A stretch of DNA of 43,678 bases, from the NCBI RefSeq assembly GCF_900009135.1, contig NZ_LT797688.1, positions 1 through 43,678 on the forward strand. The letters run 5' to 3'. Source of the stretch: Planktothrix sp. PCC 11201 (lineage in GTDB: Bacteria; Cyanobacteriota; Cyanobacteriia; Cyanobacteriales; Microcoleaceae). The notes beneath the pieces are model-generated. The model searched no databases, had not been told where the DNA came from, and saw nothing but the letters and a program-made list of their open reading frames with translations. Of the stretch, positions 1 to 9,700 are shown one piece after another; position 1 is the stretch's first letter; every line of letters starts with the position of its first letter. Made by a program: the position numbers and the translations under genes.

Positions 1-286
1 AATAGGTAAATACTTACTATAAGTAGCTTTTAGCTTTCAAGAATGTCCTAATAGATGTGGCAACTGCTATATCACCCCCAGCATGAGTAATTCCCCCTTT
101 TTAGGAATGGTTGAGAATTGTTAATTTTAATCCGGGACTATCCAATGATGCTAATTTACGCGATAATCAATAACGTCTGAAATTCTTCCATCAATTAAGA
201 GGTTGAACTTCAAACATCAAAATTCAGTTATTGCCATTATCGTTTATTTTTGTCAGACCCTAAAGTTATAGCATCTATTACTGAAT
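1..286. other. 5' intergenic region, nothing recognised
   Basis: AT-rich leader before the first gene. I see no convincing small reading frame, tRNA or terminator, and no clear Shine-Dalgarno in front of the ATG at 287. The gene upstream of the window is not visible here. Confidence 0.5.
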
Positions 287-1318
287 ATGAAATTACAAGA
301 CATTTTAGGAACCGAACAACGTTACGATGTGAATGCGATCGCATCGGATCAAGAATTAACTCGCCAAATTCAGGTGATTTTAATTAATTTGACCTTGCTT
401 GATCCCCCATCAGATGGCAGTTTTGGGCAGAAATCCACCGCCGCTCTGCATCGGTTTCAAACCTTAATGGAATGTGAGGAACCCGGATTTTTAGGGGTGA
501 AAACCGCCAAAAAATTAATTGAAACCAAACGGGAACAACTTCCTACCGATGTTCCGGTTCTTAAAATTACCCAAGAAACAATTTTAAAACTCAGACCCGT
601 GACATCTTCCCAATTAAGTGAAGCTGAGAAAAAAGGCGTAAAAGCCGGTCAAGAATTCAAACTTATCGCCTATGAACCCCTGCGCGGTCATATTAGAGTC
701 GCTTTTCGGGGAAATGAATTTGGAGAACAATCAATTTGGTATGTGTTTGACCAACACGCTGAAATTTATCAAGGGAAAAATTTAGTTTATCCTAAACCCC
801 GTCCTAAAAGTATCAAACTCGCTAATTTTCCCTATAAATCTCAACTGGATAACTTTTATAATCCCACCGGGTCTTGTAATGTCACTTCCATCGCCATGTG
901 TTTGCAATATTTAGGCATTCCTCGGCGTACCAGTGGCGGTCAATTTGAAGATGAACTCTATGAATATGCCTTAAAAAAAGGTTATAGTCGCTGGAGTCCC
1001 TATGATTTAGCCAAAATTGTTAAAGATTATGGAGCCAAAGATTTCTTTTCCGACCGAGCAACCCTAGAGGAATTACAAGACTGGTTAGCTGAGGGTAAAC
1101 CAGCGGTACTTCATGGTTATTTTACCGCCTTTGGTCATGTTATGCCCGTGGTGGGTTATGACGAAAAAAACTTACTGGTACATGACCCCTATGGAGAATG
1201 GTTTCCCTCGGGATATCGCACGGATTTGAATGGTGCTTATTTGCCCTATTCCTACAATTTAATCCGTCGAGTTTGTATGCCCGATGGGGATTTTTGGGTA
1301 CATTTTATTACCACGTGA
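287..1318 (+). CDS. C39-like cysteine peptidase with N-terminal peptidoglycan-binding-like domain
   Basis: A 343-residue protein. Residues about 15-80 resemble a peptidoglycan-binding-type helical domain (FGQKSTAALHRFQTLM). The C-terminal half, from about residue 180, is a papain-fold peptidase_C39_2-like domain. The presumed nucleophile is Cys197 (TGSCNVTSIAM), followed by His284 (FGHVMPVVGYDE) and Asp300 (VHDPYGEW), the expected C/H/D order. No signal peptide is visible, so how it would reach the wall is unclear. It could be a peptidase or a non-peptidolytic transglutaminase-like relative. It is convergent with the cyclase gene, with a perfect palindrome between them. The family assignment is fairly sure and the substrate unknown. 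Confidence 0.75.
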   Translation: MKLQDILGTEQRYDVNAIASDQELTRQIQVILINLTLLDPPSDGSFGQKSTAALHRFQTLMECEEPGFLGVKTAKKLIETKREQLPTDVPVLKITQETILKLRPVTSSQLSEAEKKGVKAGQEFKLIAYEPLRGHIRVAFRGNEFGEQSIWYVFDQHAEIYQGKNLVYPKPRPKSIKLANFPYKSQLDNFYNPTGSCNVTSIAMCLQYLGIPRRTSGGQFEDELYEYALKKGYSRWSPYDLAKIVKDYGAKDFFSDRATLEELQDWLAEGKPAVLHGYFTAFGHVMPVVGYDEKNLLVHDPYGEWFPSGYRTDLNGAYLPYSYNLIRRVCMPDGDFWVHFITT

Positions 1319-1365
1319 ACTACCCACACTTCTCTGTTCACAAGTCCAACTTCTAACATCAAGCG

Positions 1366-1393
1366 GTAGGGGCGAATGGCCATTCGCCCCTAC
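1366..1393. terminator. Perfect 28-bp palindrome between convergent genes
   Basis: Arms GTAGGGGCGAATGG and CCATTCGCCCCTAC are exact reverse complements with no loop. Flanking ATCAAG and TTGAT extend the pairing after a small bulge. It lies between the 3' ends of two convergent genes, so it may end transcription from both sides. It also has the look of a dispersed cyanobacterial palindrome, sharing GTAGGGG/CCCCTAC ends with the hairpin at 34976. Confidence 0.6.
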
Positions 1394-1435
1394 TTGATTT
1401 AGGCAGATATTACTTTTCCATTTGTTGATGGGTAG

Positions 1436-4405
1436 TTAAAATGAAACTTGATTACGGATGTGTTCTAAATAAAATTTAGCCACTCGGTCAATGGGATTTA
1501 GGGCTAAACAAGATTCAAAGGCTTTAATTGATTCCTGATAATTTTCAATATTATAAAGAGAAACTGCTTCTTCAAATAGAGTTTTAGTCGCCAATTTTCC
1601 TGCCTTAATTTTAGGTAAATCGGCATCAAAAACTTCAAAAACAGACACCATTTCCGATTTCCCTTTCACATTAACCCGACCCATTAACCGAATGCCATAA
1701 AGACTAGGATCTTGTAACGCCTTTAACGTATATTCAGAAATTAATAAAGGCACACCAAAATATTTGGTTAGTCCTTCAATTCGAGAGGCTAAATTCACCG
1801 CATCGCTAATGACCGTACTATCCATGCGATTTTCTCCGCCCACGGTTCCCAACATTAAAGATCCCGTATTAATTCCAATTCCAATAGATACGGTTGGTCG
1901 GTCGGGTCGCCCCCGGTAACTATTATATTCCACCAGTTCTTGTAACATGGTAATTCCAGCTTTAATGGCATCATCCGCACCCCCATTAAATAACGCCATA
2001 ATCGCATCACCAATATATTTATCAATAAACCCTTGATGTTGGGTAATTGCAGGTTCCATACGCGAAAGATAGGAGTTAATAAATTGGAAATTATCTTCCG
2101 GGGTCATCTTTTCTGAAAGGGCTGTAAAGTCTCGAATATCGGAAAATAAAATAGACATTTTATGTTGTACTCCTTCCCCTAATTTCACCTCGGCAATGCT
2201 GTTATAACCGAGGAGAGAGAGGAATTGTTGAGGCACAAAACGAGTGGCAGCTTCTGTTAATTCTAATTGAGTTTGCATGGCAACTTCTAAATTACTATTG
2301 ACTTCAAAGAGTTCCTCAATAAACTGTTGTCGCTCAACTTCAGCTTTTTTCCGTTCCGTAATATCGGCAATAAATCCTTGGTAATAGAGTAAATTGCCAT
2401 CGGGATTAAAGACAGGTTTAGCACTGGCAGAAATCCAAATTTTATGTCTATCCGCTCGATAAATTTGAAATTCAAAGTTAGAAACCGTTTCCTGTTCCTC
2501 CATTAAATTAATAAATTCTTGATGCCGTTCCGGTTGTACATATAAAGAATACCTAGAAGTATGTAGAATATCCATCAAGGCTTGGGGGGAATCATAACCA
2601 TAAATCCGAGCCATGGCCGGATTAACATTAATATAAGAATGTTCAGGACTATATTGAAAAATTCCTTCTAAGGCATTTTCATAAATACTGCGATAGTTCT
2701 CCTCCGCAATTCTTAGGGCTTCTTCCGCTTGCCGACGTTCGGTAATATCAATTCCCACGGCAACGGAAGCCGAACCTTGCTGATATTTCTGCACCACAAT
2801 TAAATAGTAACGCCGTTGATTATTTTGCATAATTGGCAGAATTTGGGAGGCTGAATGTTCAGGACTTGCCAGAAACTGATGCAGAAATTTAACATAGTCG
2901 GAACCCTGTTCAAAAAATCCGATTTTTTGACCTAAAATTTCTTCAGTTTCCAAACTTAAATTATCCGCTAGATGACGATTGACTCCTAAATAAATCCCCT
3001 CAGCATTCATCCAAGAAATGGAACCGGGTACGGCATTTAATACCGCTTCTAGCTGTTCCTTGGCGGCGGATAAAGCCTGTTTTGCCTGTTCTAAATCGGC
3101 ATTTTTTGCTTCTAATTTAGCAAAGGATTCTTGCAGTTGCTCGGTCATGGTATTAAAAGAACTGGCTAAAATTTCAAGCTCTGTAATCCCTTTGGTTTCA
3201 ATATGTTGATCTAGTTGACCTTGAGCAATTGCTTCCGATGCGCTGCTTAATTTCAAAATCGGTTGAGAAATCCAGCGGGAGGTAGCAATACCCGCTAAAA
3301 TTGCGATCGCTAATGCCACTAAACATAAAATAATAGTCAAGCGATTATTGGCATTAATTTCATCCATAAAATCGCTTTCTGGAATCACAACTACAATTAA
3401 CCAGTCCAGTCCCCGACCATCTTTAAAGGGTAAAACTTGAATAAATTTCCGTTGATTATTGAGTAGAAACTCCGTTTGTACAGGTTTATCTAAGCTGGCA
3501 AAACTGCCATATTGAGAGATAATTTGTTGAGTCGCGCCTCTAATTAAGGGATTTTGGCTATCGTTTGCCGGGAGGAGTTTGGCTTGCTTGCCTTCTCCGA
3601 CGGTGAGGATTTCATCGGTGGAACTCGAAAGTAACTGGCCAGTGTGATCGCTGACAAAGGCAATACCGGATTTTCCGATCGCTAACCTTGAAAGAAATTT
3701 GCGGAAATCATCGGGTAGTAAAACATCCGTGGCGCAAACCCCCAGCAGTTCGTCCGTCTCGGGATTATAAATCGGTTGACTGGCCGTAACCGTGGGTAAA
3801 CCAGTGGAAAAGGCCAAATAGATATCACTCCAGACCGGACGCCCGGTTTTTTGGGCTTTTTGATACCAAGGGCGTTGTCGCGGGTCATAAACAGTCCCGC
3901 TATCCTTGTGTAATGTGGTGGGCCGTCCTTGACCATCAATATTGTAGAGATATAAATGTTGTCCCGTTTCAATGTTCGCCGTCCACAACCCCAAGGTATT
4001 ATTTTCTAAAATCCTCACCGCCCCTAAAAATTCTCCTTGGGAGTTACCACAATAGATAGCGTACAGAAGGGGAGATATTTTCAATTGATCTAACAGGGGA
4101 AGCGCGCTGTCAACCGTTGTAACATCGAGTTCCCCGCGTGAAAATGCACGACTATTGAGTTGGTTAAGTCTGTAGGGGTTTTCAAAATAGCTTTTGAGTT
4201 CCTGTTCAATGCGGGCACTCAGTTCGCTACGCAGTTGAGAAGCCAGGGTATTGACGGCTTTTTGAGCATTTCTAAAGGAAAGATACCCGACCAATCCAAC
4301 GGCGGCAACAATTTGAACAACAAATGTAACAACTAGGGTAGTTCGCAGGCGCACTTTAGGTCTAATGGGGGGAACGGGATCGGGCGCAGGGGGAGTGGAT
4401 CTCAT
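1436..4405 (-). CDS. Membrane adenylate cyclase: dCACHE-HAMP-PAS-PAS-class III cyclase-TPR
   Basis: A 989-residue receptor-type class III nucleotide cyclase. Order: cytoplasmic Pro-rich N-terminus, TM1 (about 22-44), extracytoplasmic dCACHE-like sensor (about 45-350), TM2 (about 353-378), HAMP and a coiled coil, two PAS domains (about 450-560 and 570-690), cyclase domain (about 745-905), and a short TPR-like tail (NYQESIKAFESCLALNP). Metal-binding Asp residues are visible in LFSDIRDFT and IGDAIMALF. The Lys before IGDAIM and the Asp in VISDAVNLASR match adenine-selecting positions, and the Asn/Arg of VNLASR match the transition-state pair, so ATP to cAMP is expected. The architecture is common in filamentous cyanobacteria. 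The ligand cannot be read from sequence. Confidence 0.9.
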   Translation of the reverse strand: MRSTPPAPDPVPPIRPKVRLRTTLVVTFVVQIVAAVGLVGYLSFRNAQKAVNTLASQLRSELSARIEQELKSYFENPYRLNQLNSRAFSRGELDVTTVDSALPLLDQLKISPLLYAIYCGNSQGEFLGAVRILENNTLGLWTANIETGQHLYLYNIDGQGRPTTLHKDSGTVYDPRQRPWYQKAQKTGRPVWSDIYLAFSTGLPTVTASQPIYNPETDELLGVCATDVLLPDDFRKFLSRLAIGKSGIAFVSDHTGQLLSSSTDEILTVGEGKQAKLLPANDSQNPLIRGATQQIISQYGSFASLDKPVQTEFLLNNQRKFIQVLPFKDGRGLDWLIVVVIPESDFMDEINANNRLTIILCLVALAIAILAGIATSRWISQPILKLSSASEAIAQGQLDQHIETKGITELEILASSFNTMTEQLQESFAKLEAKNADLEQAKQALSAAKEQLEAVLNAVPGSISWMNAEGIYLGVNRHLADNLSLETEEILGQKIGFFEQGSDYVKFLHQFLASPEHSASQILPIMQNNQRRYYLIVVQKYQQGSASVAVGIDITERRQAEEALRIAEENYRSIYENALEGIFQYSPEHSYINVNPAMARIYGYDSPQALMDILHTSRYSLYVQPERHQEFINLMEEQETVSNFEFQIYRADRHKIWISASAKPVFNPDGNLLYYQGFIADITERKKAEVERQQFIEELFEVNSNLEVAMQTQLELTEAATRFVPQQFLSLLGYNSIAEVKLGEGVQHKMSILFSDIRDFTALSEKMTPEDNFQFINSYLSRMEPAITQHQGFIDKYIGDAIMALFNGGADDAIKAGITMLQELVEYNSYRGRPDRPTVSIGIGINTGSLMLGTVGGENRMDSTVISDAVNLASRIEGLTKYFGVPLLISEYTLKALQDPSLYGIRLMGRVNVKGKSEMVSVFEVFDADLPKIKAGKLATKTLFEEAVSLYNIENYQESIKAFESCLALNPIDRVAKFYLEHIRNQVSF

Positions 4406-4567
4406 GGGTGATTGTTAGAATAATTGATCAGGGATCATAGCTTTATTCTTAATCCTGGGCTTTCCAAGAGATATTTTAGGCATAGTACCCTTAAGTTTGA
4501 TTGACTATCTTTAATCATAACTGTCTGCAAGAGTTACAAATCATCATAATCCTGATCAAAAGTCAAA

Positions 4568-4594
4568 CCCGCCTTGAAACAAATTCAAGGCGGG
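4568..4594 (-). terminator. Intrinsic terminator of the BON lipoprotein gene
   Basis: A perfect 11-bp stem, CCCGCCTTGAA / TTCAAGGCGGG, with a 5-nt loop. On the minus strand it is followed by TTTGACTTTT. It lies about 47 nt beyond the stop codon at 4641. Confidence 0.75.
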
Positions 4595-4640
4595 CAGACG
4601 GTTTAATAGAATTTTTCCATTAATCCTATAATTTTTTTTC

Positions 4641-5186
4641 TTAATTGGGATTGGTTGGGGGCTGTTCCGAATTATTATTAGTCACTGGTTTAACCTTTTC
4701 ATCTTCGGTTTTAGATTGGGCTTCTTTCCCTGGTTGGGCTGGGGCGATCGCGACATTCACCACCACCTGCCCGACTCCTTTAATTTCTTTTGCTAAGGGA
4801 TCAATGCGGTCATATTGGGGTTGGTTTGGCACTGTTCCGGCCACCGTTACCACTCCATCTTTAGCTGTAACTGTAAGTTGACTCGCAGGTAAATTCGCCT
4901 CTAGTTTAGAGCGCACCTCATTCTCTAAATCACTATCGGCTCGAATTGCATCACCACCGGTCAAATTATTCCGTTGTTCCCGCGCCCGAATATCTTCATT
5001 AAGCTGACGTTGCCGCAGGTCACTTTTGGCATCTTTCTGAACGGCTTGGGCGGTTTCTACCGTGGGGGTTTCTGCGGTTTGGTTCGACCCACTTGGTGCA
5101 CCCGTACTGGTTTTAGCGACATTTCCGCAGGCTATAGTGCTCAGTAGTAAAGCACTACCGATGAGTAAAGCGGTTAATTTTTTCAT
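4641..5186 (-). CDS. BON-domain lipoprotein
   Basis: About 181 residues from the ATG at 5186. I prefer this start to an upstream in-frame ATG at 5234 because an AGGAG Shine-Dalgarno precedes it and it begins directly with a lipoprotein signal peptide (MKKLTALLIGSALLLSTIAC, lipobox TIAC). A low-complexity Gln/Thr/Arg-rich linker leads to one BON domain (SDLENEVRSKLEANL through VGQVVVNVAI), then a Lys/Glu/Asn-rich tail. BON domains bind phospholipid or envelope surfaces and are often induced by osmotic shock (OsmY family). Its neighbour is a YflT-like stress protein in the same orientation, about 95 nt upstream, which suggests a shared envelope or osmotic stress response. Confidence 0.85.
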   Translation of the reverse strand: MKKLTALLIGSALLLSTIACGNVAKTSTGAPSGSNQTAETPTVETAQAVQKDAKSDLRQRQLNEDIRAREQRNNLTGGDAIRADSDLENEVRSKLEANLPASQLTVTAKDGVVTVAGTVPNQPQYDRIDPLAKEIKGVGQVVVNVAIAPAQPGKEAQSKTEDEKVKPVTNNNSEQPPTNPN

Positions 5187-5281
5187 GATGGAAACTCCTA
5201 AACAAAAATATAAAGTAGGGAACACCGGAACCATAAGAGTTCACCCAGTTCTGCTGTTCCCAATTCGGCCATTAATCGCTT

Positions 5282-6355
5282 TTAAACAGGGAAATTAGTG
5301 CGATCGCGACCAAGGGACGTTAATGGTTTTGTTGGGCGAGTTTCTATTAGCGGAACTTCGGTTTGATCATAGACGTGCCATTGTTCAATTTTATGATTGC
5401 GGAAAATCGGCGCCGCCCGTTGAACTTCATCTTTTGTACCACTGACCAGCACAACGAAATCACCCCGATCTAGGCGATCGTTATAGATTTTGGTATGTTC
5501 AGTGGAGATACCGTCTCCCATGCCATCAAAGCGATCGCTCATTTCAATATCTGCAAACCCTTGGGATTTCGGTTGATGAGAGACTAAACGAATCTGACGT
5601 AAGGGGAAACCTGTACTTCTTAAATCGGTAATCGCCCGTTCGGTATCCTGTGGATTGGAGAATACACCCATCGCCAGTTTATTGCCGTTGGTATGCAGGG
5701 AATGATCTGGAGCAGAGAAAGTAATATCTCGGTTGAGGTGTTCCGGGGACATCGAAGCCAGACCGGGGGCATCATAAACCCTGTATTCCCGAATATTATG
5801 GGTTTGTAAAATTTGGTGGGCGCGGGCAAGATCCGCCTCGTTGCCATCAACAATAATTAAATATTCACCGCGACCGATGCAGTCGTTATAGATTTTGGCA
5901 TCTGCTTCGGGAATTCCCAGGCCAATCAATCCCCCTAATAACCCTCCGGTGGCAACCCCAATGGCTGTCCCGGCTAAGGTTGTTGCGATCGCTGTAGTAG
6001 CGGCTCCTGCTAACATAATCGGGCCAACTCCCGGGATGGCAATACTGCCTAAACCGACTAATAACCCCGTCAATCCACCCAAAACCCCCCCGGTGGTCAC
6101 TCCCAAGACTGCCCCTTCTTCGGCTTTATTATCAACTCGGTTGGCAACGTGATCCTTGGAAACGGAATCACTGACATCGGCCCCAGCAATTTCCTCGTCA
6201 TGAATCGCGTCTTTTGTCATCACGGAAACCTGATTCATCGGAAAACCAGAGTCTCTTAAGGCATAAAGAGCTTCTTCCGCCGTACTCCGGTTAGGAAACA
6301 CACCTACGGCACGCTGATTTTTAGTCGCTACAGAATTAGATTGACTAATGACCAT
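5282..6355 (-). CDS. YflT-like general stress protein with two repeats and a glycine-zipper core
   Basis: About 357 residues from the ATG at 6355, preceded by an AAGGAAGA ribosome-binding site; an in-frame ATG at 6403 is less likely. Two copies of a YflT/general-stress-17M-like unit are visible: VGVFPNRSTAEEALYALRDS near the start and MGVFSNPQDTERAITDLRST near residue 230. Between them is a Gly/Ala-rich stretch (about 75-155: GGVLGGLTGLLVGLGSIAIP, then AGTAIGVATGGLLGGLIGLG) that probably inserts in or lies on a membrane. Each unit ends with a motif of the type AKIYNDCIGRGEYLIIVDG or TKIYNDRLDRGDFVVLVSG. Function is unknown beyond a stress association in Bacillus relatives. Confidence 0.8.
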   Translation of the reverse strand: MVISQSNSVATKNQRAVGVFPNRSTAEEALYALRDSGFPMNQVSVMTKDAIHDEEIAGADVSDSVSKDHVANRVDNKAEEGAVLGVTTGGVLGGLTGLLVGLGSIAIPGVGPIMLAGAATTAIATTLAGTAIGVATGGLLGGLIGLGIPEADAKIYNDCIGRGEYLIIVDGNEADLARAHQILQTHNIREYRVYDAPGLASMSPEHLNRDITFSAPDHSLHTNGNKLAMGVFSNPQDTERAITDLRSTGFPLRQIRLVSHQPKSQGFADIEMSDRFDGMGDGISTEHTKIYNDRLDRGDFVVLVSGTKDEVQRAAPIFRNHKIEQWHVYDQTEVPLIETRPTKPLTSLGRDRTNFPV

Positions 6356-6749
6356 AATATTCTTCCTTGAAAATATCTTAATTTGTTTTTTTGGCTTCAA
6401 CAAGATCGACTCAAATTATTAAGTCTTATTGCGAAAGTAAGATGATAAATTTCGTCATCCTGATCAACACTATGATTTTTTAAGTTATCTCATCTCCTCA
6501 AGACGATCTGAGGTTTACAGATATTTACTCACGAGTTTTAACTTCCATAATCACTACGTTAACGAGGTCAAAAATATTTTTCCTCTGTCTTTAGAGACAA
6601 GTTTTTTTCAGTCATCAGTGATCACTGATGACTGATTATTAAGTTATATCTAAAGAACGATGATTTTCCTGATCATTTGTTTTAGAATGGGAAAGTGTGT
6701 ATTAACTCTATTCAAACAAAACACCGAAAATCTTAGGTAATTCAAGAAA
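6356..6749. other. 394-bp divergent intergenic region
   Basis: It separates the divergently transcribed YflT-like gene and treS. AT-rich, with a perfect palindrome at 6608-6635. The 5' ends of both genes face it, so both promoters should lie here. I could not pick out a clear -35/-10 pair or a small gene. Confidence 0.5.
6608..6635. repeat. Perfect 28-bp palindrome of the CAGTCATCAGT type
   Basis: Arms TCAGTCATCAGTGA and TCACTGATGACTGA are exact reverse complements. The words ATCAGT and ACTGAT recur at other gene borders here (13271-13286, 28680-28785, 40768-40812), so this belongs to a family of dispersed short repeats. It lies upstream of both flanking genes, so an operator role is also possible. 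Confidence 0.6.
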
Positions 6750-9700
6750 ATGCAACACAATAAACTCCCTAACGATTCCCTGTGGTTTAAAGATGCCATT
6801 ATTTATGAAGTTCCAGTTCGCGCCTTTGCTGATAGTAATGGGGATGGAATTGGAGACTTTATTGGATTAACCGAAAAATTAGATTATTTACAGGATTTAG
6901 GAGTAACAGCCCTCTGGATTCTGCCGTTTTTTCCTTCCCCCTTGCGAGATGATGGTTATGATATTGCCGACTATATTAATGTTAATGGAATTTATGGGAA
7001 TTTAGAAGATTTTAAAACCTTTTTAAATGCTGCCCACGAGCGCGGAATTCGCGTGATTGTCGAATTAGTGATTAATCATACCTCCGATCAACATCCCTGG
7101 TTTCAACGGGCAAGATTAGCCCCCAAAGGCAGTAAAGAACGGGATTTTTATGTCTGGAGTGATACCCCGGAAAAATATCCAGAAGTCAGAATTATTTTCC
7201 AAGATTTTGAAACCTCAAATTGGGCTTGGGATAGTGTGGCAAAATCCTATTATTGGCATCGGTTTTATGCCCATCAACCGGATTTGAATTATGAAAACCC
7301 AGAAGTGATCACCGCCATTTTAGAAGTCTTAGATTTCTGGATGGAAATGGGGGTGGATGGAATGCGACTCGATGCCATTCCCTATATTTTTGAACGGGAG
7401 GGTACCAACTGTGAAAACCTACCCGAAACCCATCAACTATTAAAACAATTACGCAGTTATTTAGATACTAACTATGCTAACCGAATTTTCCTAGCCGAAG
7501 CCAACCAATGGCCGGAGGATGCGGCGGCTTATTATGGTGAAGGGAATGAATGTCATCTGAATTTTCACTTCCCCTTAATGCCTCGATTATTTATGGCATT
7601 ACGGATGGAAGATAGCTTTCCAATTATTGATATTTTGAATCAAACCCCGGCAATTCCTGATAACTGTCAATGGGCATTATTTTTAAGGAATCATGATGAA
7701 TTAACCTTAGAAATGGTAACAGATGAAGATCGGGATTATATGTATAAAGTTTATGCCCAAGATCCCCAAGCTAGAATTAATTTAGGGATTCGGCGTCGCC
7801 TTGCACCCCTACTCGGAAATGATCGCCGTCAGATTGAATTAATGAATAGTTTATTACTCTCCTTACCTGGAACTCCCGTACTTTATTATGGGGATGAAAT
7901 TGGCATGGGGGATAATATTTATATCGGCGATCGCAATGGTGTCAGAACCCCCATGCAATGGAGTCCCGATCGCAATGCTGGGTTTAGTCGGGCGAATCCA
8001 CAAAAACTCTATTTACCCTTAATTTTTGATTCCGAATACGATTATAAAGCCGTTAACGTCGAATCCCAAAGTAGTAATCCTAATTCCTTTTTATCCTGGA
8101 TGAAACGGATTATTGCTATGAGAAAACGGTTTCAAGCCTTTGGACGGGGAACCTTTGAAATCTTACATTCAGAAAACCGGAAAGTTCTGGTTTTTACCCG
8201 CACTTATCAGGGAGAACATCTGTTAATTGTGGCTAATTTATCCCGCTTTGTACAATCGGTGAATTTAGATTTATCCGCCTTTAAAGGCATGGTTCCCGTG
8301 GAGATTTTTGGCCGAACAGAATTTCCTAAAATTAGCGATTCTTCCTATTTTATCAGTTTATCTCCCCATGGGTTTTACTGGTTTATGCTCCAGTTTGATC
8401 CAAAAGTCGCTTTATTACCGCGACCTCAAGCCCAATTACCCACTTTTATTGTTCAAAATAATTGGCAAGAAATCCTCACCCAACCCAACCTAAAAACCCG
8501 CCTAGAATCTATTTTACCCGCCTATATCTATCGCTGTCGCTGGTTTCTTTCTAAATCTCGTATTCTTCAATCTGTCAAGATTATAGAAGCCATTCCTATT
8601 CCCTATAAAGACAGTCAAGCAATTATTGTTTTATTGCAAGTAGAATATACAGAAGGATTCCCAGAAATCTATCTTGTTCCTTTAGCCTATGCGGGGGATA
8701 AATTAGCAGAAACTCTGAAAATAGAAACCCCTCAATTCATCTTAGCAACGGTACAACAGAATACAGAAACCGGAATTTTATTAGAAGTCGGACAGAATCT
8801 TGACTTTTTAAGTTTACCCTTAAAAATGATTATCAATTCTGACCGTTATGCGGGTCGGTCGGGTAATTTAATTGCCACCACAACGGAAGCTTTAAAACAA
8901 CAGGATTTAGAGCAAAAATTAGATCCTCATTTATTAAAAGAGGAGTATGATAATTCCTTTGTAATTTATGGCGATCGCTTCCTGTTTAAACTATTCCGTC
9001 GAGTAGAAGAAGGTATCCATCCCGAGTTAGAAGTCCGTAAATTTTTAGAACAAAAACAACAGTTAGGATATACAACGCCATTATTAGGGGGATTAGAATA
9101 TCGTCGTCATCGAGGAGAATCCCTCACTTTAGGGGTTCTGCAAGGGTATATTCCCAATGCCATTAATGGTTGGAATTATACCTTAGATAGTCTGCGAGAT
9201 TACTTTGATCGAGTCATCCTACAACCCAGTCAAGATTTAGAGATTTTATCTACATCCGGTTCATTCTTTGACCTCTATCAACAACCCATTCCTGAAGACG
9301 TTTTACTCCTGATTGGTTCCTATTTAACCAGTGCCGAACTGTTGGGAAAACGCACCGCCGAATTTCATATTGTTCTATCAAGTGATCCCCATAATTCTAA
9401 TTTTGCCCCGGAACCCTTTTCTACCTTTTATCAACGCTCAATTTATCAATATTCTCGCAATTTAACCGGGCAAGTCCTGTTAAAATTCAGGAAACAACTA
9501 CACACCTTACCCTCGGAACTTCAACCCCTTGCCCAACATATTTTGAACAATCAAAACTATATTTTAGGTCGGTTTCAAAGCCTATTAAATTTAAAAATTA
9601 CCGCCCTAAGAACCCGATGTCATGGCAACTATTCCTTATATGATGTTTTGTATACGGGTAAAGAGTTTCTGATCATTGATTTTGAGGGAGAATCCTATCG